Source of the DNA: Spirosoma pollinicola
Lineage (GTDB): Bacteria; Bacteroidota; Bacteroidia; Cytophagales; Spirosomataceae
Direction of reading: 5' to 3'
Length of the DNA stretch: 64,000 bases
Assembly: GCF_002831565.1 (NCBI RefSeq)
Contig: NZ_CP025096.1
Location: forward strand, 3,449,027-3,513,026
Part shown: piece by piece, positions 1 through 6,927 of the stretch
How positions within the stretch are numbered: position 1 is the first letter of the stretch
How the letters are laid out: each line of letters opens with the position of its first letter
Position numbers and translations under genes: made by a program
Notes under the pieces: generated by a model
Databases searched by the model: none
Told to the model about the DNA's origin: nothing
The model's input: the letters and a program-made list of their open reading frames with translations, nothing else

Positions 1-158
1 GAGGTAAAATTACCAGAAATAGCCGAAAAGTTACCAAGGTGTCATTATTAACTAAACGTGTAAACCTACTTCAAGACGAGACACCTGTCTTATTAAAACT
101 CAATTGATAAATGTCGTTCGAAACCACTCAGGCAAAGCTGAAATAATATAGAACTGAA

Positions 159-854
159 TCATTTTTTTTGTATGATGGCTACACTATTATACTTTTCTGG
201 TTTTTCTATAAAGAAACTATCATTGTTCATTGTACAAAAAATATAGCTGTGAGAATTCAATAAAATAATTTTCTTTTGAATTTTGTTCTCTAATATAAAG
301 CTATAGGAAATATTATTCTTTATCCTATAACTATCATATTTCCCCAAGCTCCATGATAATATAGGCAAAACCACTATAAGATGAATAATGTTTGCTCTTA
401 GTGAATCCCTAAATTCGATGAGCAAATCGCTACTGTTCAAATATAAATATGGTAAAAAACAGGCAGCCATTCCCCAAACAAACCATCTACCTGAAAAAAT
501 AGACTCTTCTTGATTTGGGTAAATGCCGTAGATAATTAAAACCCAGATTATTAAAGACGCAAATATAAATAATTTTGAGTTTACAATTTTGCCAATTCGA
601 GTTTCGCTACCTCGGCCACTGCTGTATCCTAAAAAATCGACCATGACAACTGCCAAAATGAAATTTATTAGAATAGAAAATCCGAAGGTTATTAAGAAAG
701 TATATGCCGTTATCTGTAGTATTTCATTATAATTAATAAACGCTAATCCATTAAGATTAAATGTCTGAAAGAAGGAAATAAAATAAATATAACTACACAG
801 TACCACATAAGGAACAAGCGCCAATAGAATAGATTTTATTCTGTCAAATTCCAT
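159..854 (-). CDS. hypothetical multi-pass membrane protein
   Basis: A 231-residue protein of unknown function. About four or five hydrophobic segments are visible (near residues 8-28, 46-72, 92-112, 125-142 and 155-172), followed by a roughly 60-residue hydrophilic C-terminal tail. I recognise no catalytic motif or family. The start ATG follows directly from the frame and there is no better internal start. The gene is very AT-rich compared with the backbone after 3778 and shares orientation with the next two accessory genes, from which it is separated by a long GC-richer spacer. I infer recently acquired accessory DNA. It could be an uncharacterised membrane partner in a defence or conflict locus, but nothing in the sequence proves that. 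Confidence 0.6.
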   Translation of the reverse strand: MEFDRIKSILLALVPYVVLCSYIYFISFFQTFNLNGLAFINYNEILQITAYTFLITFGFSILINFILAVVMVDFLGYSSGRGSETRIGKIVNSKLFIFASLIIWVLIIYGIYPNQEESIFSGRWFVWGMAACFLPYLYLNSSDLLIEFRDSLRANIIHLIVVLPILSWSLGKYDSYRIKNNISYSFILENKIQKKIILLNSHSYIFCTMNNDSFFIEKPEKYNSVAIIQKK

Positions 855-1122
855 AATACAGATTTAATTCGGCAAGATTTATCTTTAAAAATTCTTGATT
901 ATCTATTTTTAAGATTCATTCAGCTTAATTCATCATTAGTAAAGTCTCTTATATATATTCGCAAGTTATGGTCTAGTCGTCTTTACTAATCAAGGTAAAA
1001 TAACCTAGGTCTTTCAGGTCCGTTGACAGGCCAACTGCAACTCCAAAATGGAACCTATAACCTGCCCACCGGAGCTTTTGACCTGTCAACCGAAAGCCAG
1101 AAATTGAAAACTAAAAGCTGGC

Positions 1123-1155
1123 CTGTCGGGACGTGCGGTCTATCGACCGAATACT
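1123..1155 (+). repeat. degenerate 33-bp spacer repeat, copy 1
   Basis: Starts CTGTCGGGACGTGCGG and keeps the family layout: CTGTYGGGRCG at the 5' end, then TRTCGACCGAA-like bases at fixed spacing and CT at the end. The same element recurs at 1336, 2064, 3455 and 3510, always in this orientation and always between accessory genes. Confidence 0.5.
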
Positions 1156-1238
1156 GGAACAGCAAGTAAAAAGCCTACCCTTAGAGCCGCGCTGTTTGTC
1201 GCCCGGAAGCTGAAAATACAAGTATTTTTTGTACCAAC

Positions 1239-1324
1239 ACCCAACGCCAACGGGTGTTGATGGTGAGCGAGTCACTCCCCTAAACACAAGCCACTTGAAC
1301 CTTTACACACCCGTTATGTTGGGC
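1239..1324. repeat. attC-like imperfect palindrome (integron-cassette-like site)
   Basis: The left end is ACCCAAC (1239-1245), fitting the attC R-double-prime form RYYYAAC. The right end is GTTGGGC (1318-1324), fitting the R-prime form GTTRRRY. Inside them AACGGGTGT (1249-1257) pairs with ACACCCGTT (1307-1315). The two paired blocks are separated by unequal unpaired bases (GCC against AT), and the central loop is about 49 nt. This nested, asymmetric two-block palindrome is the architecture of integron attC sites. It lies about 120 nt downstream of the stop of the 1446-2015 gene, where a cassette would carry its site. No integrase is visible in the window. An alternative simple hairpin, CAACACCC/GGGTGTTG (1235-1259), competes with the left arm. 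Confidence 0.4.
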
Positions 1325-1335
1325 TGCCAAGCTTT

Positions 1336-1368
1336 CTGTTGGGACGCGCTGCCTGTCGACGGAAAGCT
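1336..1368 (+). repeat. degenerate 33-bp spacer repeat, copy 2
   Basis: Begins CTGTTGGGACGCG and ends TGTCGACGGAAAGCT. It is bracketed by AGCTTTC (1330-1336) and GAAAGCT (1362-1368), so this copy can also form a short stem. It matches copy 4 at 22 of 33 positions without gaps and lies 11 bp after the attC-like site. Confidence 0.5.
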
Positions 1369-1445
1369 ACCCCACGCAGAGCGAAACTACATAATTTGAT
1401 AGAGCAAGAAGCCAATCATGAACGGACTCCACCAAAACAGATAAC

Positions 1446-2015
1446 TTATTTTGGTTGACCCTTATTTTTAAGCTTCTTGCGTACTGTATTTGTTGTGTCA
1501 CGGGTCCTTTCTTGAGCAGACATAACAGAGGATTTAAATGAAGATAAGCTGTCTTTCATCATTCTGTTTTCTTGTCGCAACTCGAAGTTTTGCTTGTCTG
1601 AGTACATATTACCGAAAAAGATGCCGATACTAATAAGTCCCGGTATGCCAACTCCTATAATTGTCCAAAGTGCAGTATCACTAATTCGATTTATAAAATT
1701 TGACTGAGGTGGCTCAGGCTGTACAAATTCGATAGTTTTTGGCAATTCCTGAACTCCGTTTAACTCAATATATTGAATGCATTTTCTTATCACTTCCTTT
1801 GCACGACTTATATCTGTAGATAAAGAATATTTATCTTGAAAGAAGTTATAAGAACTATTGAAAGGCTGGAGAAATGTTGATTTTTCGCCTAAATATTTTT
1901 TTATAACTTCTACCGTAAAATGTTCCCATATTCTACCATTATCACGGGTTGTTATATTGTCCAACTCTTTTAGCTGAACATTAAGAAGTTCCAATACTTT
2001 TTCTCTCTCTGTCAT
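1446..2015 (-). CDS. hypothetical single-pass membrane protein
   Basis: A 189-residue protein of unknown function. The N-terminal 100 residues are soluble and helical-looking. One hydrophobic segment (about residues 115-137) is followed by a charged, probably coiled-coil region and a basic C-terminus ending KKLKNKGQPK. No enzyme motif is visible. The gene is AT-rich, lies in the same orientation as both neighbours, and is flanked on each side by spacers with the 33-bp repeat family, with the attC-like site about 120 nt after its stop. That context suggests a mobile cassette-type gene. The N-in/C-out topology and any partnership with the HNH-HEPN gene upstream are guesses. Confidence 0.6.
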   Translation of the reverse strand: MTEREKVLELLNVQLKELDNITTRDNGRIWEHFTVEVIKKYLGEKSTFLQPFNSSYNFFQDKYSLSTDISRAKEVIRKCIQYIELNGVQELPKTIEFVQPEPPQSNFINRISDTALWTIIGVGIPGLISIGIFFGNMYSDKQNFELRQENRMMKDSLSSFKSSVMSAQERTRDTTNTVRKKLKNKGQPK

Positions 2016-2063
2016 AAATTATTACTTTGTCGCTCATGGGCCGCCATCCAAGCCTTTACTGAC

Positions 2064-2096
2064 CAAATGGGGCGTTTACTATGTCATACGGAGTCA
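2064..2096 (+). repeat. degenerate 33-bp spacer repeat, copy 3
   Basis: The core is TGGGGCGTTTACTATGTCAT, with the family GGGGCGTTT and TGTC blocks at the standard distance. The first few bases diverge. It lies in the 263-bp spacer between the 1446-2015 gene and the HNH-HEPN gene. The same spacer also holds an inverted repeat CGAACAC...GTGTTCG at 2126-2165. Confidence 0.45.
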
Positions 2097-2278
2097 CCTG
2101 TCACCCGTGACCTCTCTATACGAAGCGAACACTCCCACAATCAACGTTTTGGGGCTTTGTGTTCGGGCAGGCAACAAAGCAAAAAAGCCGAATTTATTGC
2201 TAAAGTTCAATAAAAGTACAAAACTTGAGTTTTGCACTTCAGCCCGCCTGATGCAAAACACATGTCATGTGATATTAT

Positions 2279-3349
2279 TTATAGTTTCATCATTTGCTTA
2301 TCGACTTCAGCTACAAATTCAGATGTTGCAGTTATAAGATTTTTAATTTCACCTTTCCCTATTGTATGTTCCTTGAATGACTTAGTTTCTTTGTCGATTT
2401 TTGTTTTTCCATTTCGATGAACTATGTCATGTCGAATTTGAATTGCAACAAAAATACTTTTCATATCTTTTGGAAATTCTACTGCAAACGTGTCCTTAAA
2501 CATGGGTTTAATGGTTTGCAGGTTATGATAAATTATTCCGAGTATTTCGTCGGTTACTATTTCTTCAATTTTATCATATTTATTATAAATCTCAGAAAGT
2601 GTAAATTTATGAGCGTTTTCATTCCCTTTGAATTTAGGATACGTTTCAACAAACTTCCTTAGATAAAGGGTGTTTTGAAAGATTGTGTTTATGAAAATAT
2701 CTGATAAGTAAGTCTCAAGTGATGTGATAATGTTCGCATATAGCAGATATGCGATAAGTGTATCCTCACTAGATTTATATTCTAGTTTAATATTTACATC
2801 AGAAATCATTTTTATATTATCAAGAAAGGTTTGATAAACTGTCTTTCTATCTTGTTCAATATTTAAGCTTGGAAATAATGATTGAATTTGTTGTAAATTT
2901 TCGAACCTTCTTCTTAACTCAACTAAAGCTTGCCTATTTAAACCAAGTATAGAGATTGTAACTTTTCCTTTGTCAGTGAGCCCATTCAATAATCCAGAAT
3001 TCACATCCAATTCTATGTGTTCATTGGGATCTTCAATTGAAGGATTAATCAATAATGCATTCCCATTGTCGTCAAGTGGAAAGTGGTTTGCTTTACTAAT
3101 ATTACACACTTGACAACAGAGAATTAAGCTCTTCCATTCAAAAGCTTTTCTGCTATATATGCTTTTCGGGTAAAAATTGTCAATATTGGGTAAGCTAGTG
3201 AGATTCAAATCACATTCACAATAACCACACTTGTTATTAAATTCTTTTATGATATCCGGACGAATTTGTCTAAAATACCTCTGGTAGTTTTCAATACTTA
3301 GTTCTAAATCTTTAAAATACTCTGGTTCTTTACGTTGTACAAATTTCAT
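2279..3349 (-). CDS. HNH-like nuclease fused to HEPN-type RNase domain
   Basis: A 356-residue two-domain protein. The N-terminal part resembles the HNH family seen in TIGR02646/PtuB-like defence nucleases: C41-x2-C44, then a DNFYPKS block at 57-63, then C79-x2-C82-N83 with K86 and H89, and a later INPSIEDP stretch at 101-108. In relatives the block reads EHFxPKS or DHFxPKS; here the first HNH histidine is Asn58. The C-terminal part (about 195-356) is helical and carries a LETYLSDIF-type segment and R306-x4-H311 (RHDIVH), the HEPN ribonuclease signature. HEPN families of this sort act in toxin-antitoxin and abortive-infection systems. No partner gene is recognisable. The gene is strongly AT-rich and sits in the repeat-punctuated accessory block. 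I infer an anti-phage or toxin effector; activity of the HNH domain is uncertain. Confidence 0.6.
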   Translation of the reverse strand: MKFVQRKEPEYFKDLELSIENYQRYFRQIRPDIIKEFNNKCGYCECDLNLTSLPNIDNFYPKSIYSRKAFEWKSLILCCQVCNISKANHFPLDDNGNALLINPSIEDPNEHIELDVNSGLLNGLTDKGKVTISILGLNRQALVELRRRFENLQQIQSLFPSLNIEQDRKTVYQTFLDNIKMISDVNIKLEYKSSEDTLIAYLLYANIITSLETYLSDIFINTIFQNTLYLRKFVETYPKFKGNENAHKFTLSEIYNKYDKIEEIVTDEILGIIYHNLQTIKPMFKDTFAVEFPKDMKSIFVAIQIRHDIVHRNGKTKIDKETKSFKEHTIGKGEIKNLITATSEFVAEVDKQMMKL

Positions 3350-3454
3350 TTAGATTATCTGTTTATAATATCACAAAACGCGCCAATTACCGCACTTTCA
3401 ACAAAAAAATACGCACTTCTTATTTTGTGTTACTCTATCTCCTGCGAGCCAAAT

Positions 3455-3487
3455 CTGTTGGGGCGTTTGCCTTGTCGTACGAACGCT
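3455..3487 (+). repeat. degenerate 33-bp spacer repeat, copy 4
   Basis: Reads CTGTTGGGGCGTTTGCCTTG onward and ends ACGAACGCT. It is the closest match to copy 2, with identical length and block spacing, and is followed 22 bp later by copy 5 in direct orientation. Confidence 0.5.
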
Positions 3488-3509
3488 GACATGCAAACCT
3501 AAACCTGAC

Positions 3510-3542
3510 CTGTCGGGGCGTTTCTTATGTCAACCGAAATTT
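3510..3542 (+). repeat. degenerate 33-bp spacer repeat, copy 5
   Basis: Reads CTGTCGGGGCGTTTCTTATG onward with CAACCGAAA near its end. It shares the GGGGCGTTT and ATGTCA blocks with copy 3 and the 5' block with copy 4. Confidence 0.5.
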
Positions 3543-3777
3543 GCTTATCGAGCCGAGCTGCCTGTCGCACACAACCTACCGCTACGTTACTGGCTGTTTA
3601 CCTTCACCCAACATATATATGGGCGCGAACTTGCGGAACTATAACATTCAGATTATCAGTCGTTGCTAGTTCCGCGAGCCTTTTTGTGAGTAATTGGTGT
3701 CCGGCTATTAGTAAAGGAATATATAAGTATCAATAATTGCAAATATTGTAACAAAAAAATGAGAGGGATTTTTACCT

Positions 3778-4479
3778 CTAATCGACTTCCGACAGAAGTT
3801 TGTCGGCAAGTTGAGTTAAGCCCACTGTGGCTGGTTCGGCAATGAAGGTGACGTTATCTTTTTTGTGCATGACCGGAATGTTCGGGTCAACGACATAAAT
3901 GGGTACCCCGTCCTGTACCACATACACGAGTCCTGCCGCCGGATATACGTTGAGCGACGTGCCGACAACAATAAAAATATCGGCCTGGTCAGCTATCTCT
4001 AGAGCAAGGTCCATCATAGGAACGGCTTCGCCGAACCAGACGATGTGCGGGCGCAACGGCGACCCTTTTGCACAGAGGTCACCTGCTTTTATTTCCCAGC
4101 CTTCGATGTCATAAATAAGGGATTCGTCAACCGATGAACGGGATTTGAATAATTCGCCGTGCAGGTGAACAACGGTTGACGAACCCGCCTTTTCGTGCAG
4201 GTTATCGACGTTCTGGGTAATGATGGTCACGTCGAATTTATCTTCCAGCTTCACGAGCGCATAATGACCAGCATTCGGCTGAACGGTGAGTGCCTGCTTG
4301 CGACGCTGGTTATAAAAATCCTGTACGAGTGCCGGGTTGCGTTTCCAGGCTTCAGGGGTGGCAACGTCCTCAATGCGGTGATTTTCCCAAAGGCCGTCCG
4401 ATGCGCGAAAGGTTGGAATACCGCTCTCGGCACTAATGCCGGCACCAGACAGAACAACGATTTTTTTGCGAGTATCCAT
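3778..4479 (-). CDS. cobB: Sir2-family NAD-dependent protein deacylase (CobB-like)
   Basis: A cytoplasmic sirtuin of 233 residues that would remove acetyl or succinyl groups from lysines, using NAD+. Visible motifs in order: GAGISAESGIPTF at 12-24, Y56-x2-R59 (the class III pair that recognises acidic acyl groups), TQNVDN at 88-93, HLHGE with catalytic His107, HIVWFGE at 145-151 and GTSLNVYPA near 178. It is collinear with E. coli CobB but shows only one cysteine (C136) where family members usually have a zinc-binding Cys set, so the zinc site is reduced or absent. It starts 24 bp after the hexosaminidase stop on the same strand, so the two are probably co-transcribed. The family assignment is secure; substrate preference is inferred. 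Confidence 0.9.
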   Translation of the reverse strand: MDTRKKIVVLSGAGISAESGIPTFRASDGLWENHRIEDVATPEAWKRNPALVQDFYNQRRKQALTVQPNAGHYALVKLEDKFDVTIITQNVDNLHEKAGSSTVVHLHGELFKSRSSVDESLIYDIEGWEIKAGDLCAKGSPLRPHIVWFGEAVPMMDLALEIADQADIFIVVGTSLNVYPAAGLVYVVQDGVPIYVVDPNIPVMHKKDNVTFIAEPATVGLTQLADKLLSEVD

Positions 4480-4503
4480 AAAATCAGGAGAAGTTAAATT
4501 TAC

Positions 4504-6801
4504 TTATTCCACCACAATTTCATCTGTTGACAGCCAGGTTTTTTCACCTGCATTGGGGTGTCCCGCAGGACAAACGCCCGCGTTTTTGGCCCGGATTCTG
4601 ACATACCGCGCCCGCGCCGTTTTAAAGTCAGCAACAACAGGTAAGATATCCCAGGGGCCCGTCAAATCATAGTTTACGGGTCGGGCAATGGCATCTTTAT
4701 ACTCTTTGCCATCTTTCGATAAAGCAATTTCGACCGAGCTTGGCGGAAAGCCTTTTTCCAAAATGATCTTCAGGAAATTAAGGGATACTTTCGTTACGCT
4801 CGTTACGTCGCCGAGGTCAATGGTCATGTCCATGTCGGAGCCGTAGAAATTTACCCATTCGCGCCGACTGCGGGGTGTATCGCCCCGAACGCCATCGGTT
4901 AGTTTCGCGGGTTTGGGATCACTGTTCCGGTCGGGTGCCAGGGCGTAGGTATAGGGTTTATTTTTTCCTTTGTGCAGCGTAAACGTCTGGGTGAGCCGCC
5001 CACCCGTAGGCATCCCCCCAGTCTGTGTAATAGCCCGCAGGGTCGTTGTTTTAGTCAGAGTAATTGGGCCGATGTATTCGGTACTTTGTGCATTGGGTTC
5101 TTTGCCATTCAGCGTATAAAAAATCTGACTATCGGTGTCCAGCTTTTTTAACAGGACCTGAATCTGCCCCTGATCGTTGGCTTGCGTACTGGCCGAAATG
5201 TCGAATAGTCGTTTGGCATAATTGACGCCGGTAAGCCTGGGTAAGTGATTTTTAAGCCGTTGGGCAAAATCCTCGAAATTATGCACACCGGGCTGCATCC
5301 AGGCTACTTCGGCTAAAGCAATCGCTCGCGGGAAGGCCATGTACTCAACAGATTCGGGGGTGGGCATGTATTCAGTCCAGATGTTGCCCTGTACACCTAA
5401 TATGTATTTCTGTTCGGCGGCTGATAGCTCCGTCGGCATGGGCTCATAGGCATACACCTTATCGAGTGGGAGGTAGCCACCAATAGCGAGGGGCTCGGTG
5501 GCAGGGTTGCCCTGATAGCTGTCGAGGTAGCAGGTACCACCGGGTGTCATAACGACCGTATGTTTTTGTTTGGCAGCCGCTATGCCTCCCTCAGTACCCC
5601 GCCAGCTCATTACAGTCGCGTTGGGCGCTAAACCTCCCTCCAGAATTTCGTCCCAGCCAATAATTGAGCGGCCTTTGCTGTTGAGAAATTTCTCCATACG
5701 CCGGATAAAATAACTCTGAAGTTCGTGCTCATCTTTGAGGTTATTTTTCTTCATCAACTCCTGACAAAACGCGCTTTGTTTCCAGGCCGTTTTGGGGCAT
5801 TCATCGCCCCCGATGTGAATGTATTTTCCGGGAAACAGGGCAATCACTTCGGTCAATACATCCTGTAAGAAGGTAAACGTCTTTTCGGAAGGGCAGTACA
5901 CATCATCCGAAACACCCCATTTTGTGAACACCTGATAGCCCTTAGCGGGGTCACAGCCCAGTTCGGGATAAGCCGCCAGAGCCGCCTGCGCGTGACCGGG
6001 CATTTCAATTTCAGGAATAATGGTCACAAACCGACTCTGCGCATATCGGACTACATCTTTGATTTCTTCCTGCGTATAAAAACCAGTAACAGGCTTTCCG
6101 TCAAACTGCTGCGGGTAATTCTGGTAATACTGACCAACAATCGACTCGGCTCGTTTGCTGCCGATCTGTGTCAGTTTTGGGTATTTTTTTATCTCAATGC
6201 GCCAGCCCTGATCTTCAGTCAAATGCCAATGAAAGGTGTTCTGCTTGTACATCGCCATCAGGTCGATGAATTTTTTGACGAAGGTGACAGGCATGAAATG
6301 GCGACCCACGTCGAGCATTAATCCCCGATAGCCAAAGCGAGGTTTGTCCGTGATGGCGCAGGCCGGCATAGTGGCGGGGACCGCTGCACTGACAGGCAAC
6401 AATTGACGCATCGTCTGGGCGGCATAAAAAAGCCCCTTTGCTGTGGCGGCTTCGGCCAATACCCGAGCGGGTGTAATGGTCAATTTATACCCTTCATCGC
6501 CCAGATTCAGCTTTTTGTTGAGGGTGAAAAAAATGTTCGCTCCCTTTGCCAGAGCCGGACTTGCCGGGACCACCGCAAGCGCTAATCCATTGGTCGTTTT
6601 GGCCTGACCTGCAAAGGTTTGAGCCACGGCTTTTACCGTTGCATCGGTTGCGGGCGACACGACAATGCGCGTGTTAGCCGTTGCTGTAAAATGCCCCTCT
6701 TGACCGGAAAATCGGGCCGGAAACGGTATAAGATTATATTGATTGTCAGATTGAGCAAGTACGGTGCTGGATAGTAGTAAAAGAAAAAGCAGGTGTTTCA
6801 T
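4504..6801 (-). CDS. secreted beta-N-acetylhexosaminidase, GH20
   Basis: A 765-residue exported glycosidase that cleaves terminal N-acetylglucosamine or N-acetylgalactosamine from glycans or chitin fragments. It opens with a signal peptide (hydrophobic residues 3-15, AQ cleavage region). A GH20b-type domain follows (about 20-150), then the TIM-barrel catalytic domain (about 155-510) with HIGGDE at 329-334, where Asp333-Glu334 are the substrate-assisted catalytic pair. A chitobiase/hexosaminidase C-terminal domain (about 535-610) and an F5/8-type discoidin-like domain (about 620-765) complete it. The sirtuin gene follows closely downstream. Periplasmic or outer-membrane location is inferred; there is no lipoprotein cysteine. 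The family is clear. Confidence 0.92.
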   Translation of the reverse strand: MKHLLFLLLLSSTVLAQSDNQYNLIPFPARFSGQEGHFTATANTRIVVSPATDATVKAVAQTFAGQAKTTNGLALAVVPASPALAKGANIFFTLNKKLNLGDEGYKLTITPARVLAEAATAKGLFYAAQTMRQLLPVSAAVPATMPACAITDKPRFGYRGLMLDVGRHFMPVTFVKKFIDLMAMYKQNTFHWHLTEDQGWRIEIKKYPKLTQIGSKRAESIVGQYYQNYPQQFDGKPVTGFYTQEEIKDVVRYAQSRFVTIIPEIEMPGHAQAALAAYPELGCDPAKGYQVFTKWGVSDDVYCPSEKTFTFLQDVLTEVIALFPGKYIHIGGDECPKTAWKQSAFCQELMKKNNLKDEHELQSYFIRRMEKFLNSKGRSIIGWDEILEGGLAPNATVMSWRGTEGGIAAAKQKHTVVMTPGGTCYLDSYQGNPATEPLAIGGYLPLDKVYAYEPMPTELSAAEQKYILGVQGNIWTEYMPTPESVEYMAFPRAIALAEVAWMQPGVHNFEDFAQRLKNHLPRLTGVNYAKRLFDISASTQANDQGQIQVLLKKLDTDSQIFYTLNGKEPNAQSTEYIGPITLTKTTTLRAITQTGGMPTGGRLTQTFTLHKGKNKPYTYALAPDRNSDPKPAKLTDGVRGDTPRSRREWVNFYGSDMDMTIDLGDVTSVTKVSLNFLKIILEKGFPPSSVEIALSKDGKEYKDAIARPVNYDLTGPWDILPVVADFKTARARYVRIRAKNAGVCPAGHPNAGEKTWLSTDEIVVE

Positions 6802-6868
6802 GCGGTGAAAAATCAGCGATTGGGTTGTTTAGCTGGCAAAATAGCAATGATTTTGCTGAAAGGATGTC

Positions 6869-6910
6869 AAAAACAAAAAACCTTCCGGCATGGGAAGGTT
6901 TTTTGTTTTT
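6869..6910. terminator. intrinsic terminator of topA
   Basis: A perfect 18-bp stem, AAAAACAAAAAACCTTCC (6869-6886) pairing with 6893-6910, closes a GGCATG loop. Because it has an A-run on one side and a T-run on the other it could work on both strands. It sits 17 bp past the topA stop and before the hexosaminidase start, so it ends topA transcription. Confidence 0.85.
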
Positions 6911-6927
6911 GACTGAATTCGACCGGC

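Larger units (their letters stand above)
855..1445. other. gene-free spacer with repeats, accessory block
   Basis: No plausible gene on either strand. The half nearer 854 is AT-rich and probably contains the promoter of the minus-strand membrane-protein gene. From about 1020 to 1400 the base composition turns clearly GC-richer and holds two good copies and one partial copy (1179-1211) of a degenerate 33-bp repeat, plus the attC-like inverted repeat at 1239-1324. The composition contrast with the flanking genes suggests a recombination or mobility-related spacer rather than a simple regulatory region. Confidence 0.6.
3350..3777. other. gene-free spacer with repeats, backbone boundary
   Basis: No convincing gene. 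The first 80 bp are AT-rich and upstream of the HNH-HEPN gene, so its promoter is probably here. From 3440 to 3570 lie two full 33-bp repeats and one partial copy (TGTCG near 3563). An inverted repeat GCGGAACTA...TAGTTCCGC spans about 3634-3676. After about 3700 the sequence leads into the backbone sirtuin gene, so this is the edge of the accessory block. Confidence 0.5.

Noticed and set aside
1235-1259. Simple intrinsic terminator CAACACCC/GGGTGTTG for the 1446-2015 gene
   Set aside because: The 8-bp stem is not followed by a T-run on the minus strand, and the wider attC-like pairing explains more of the sequence; kept only as an alternative fold.
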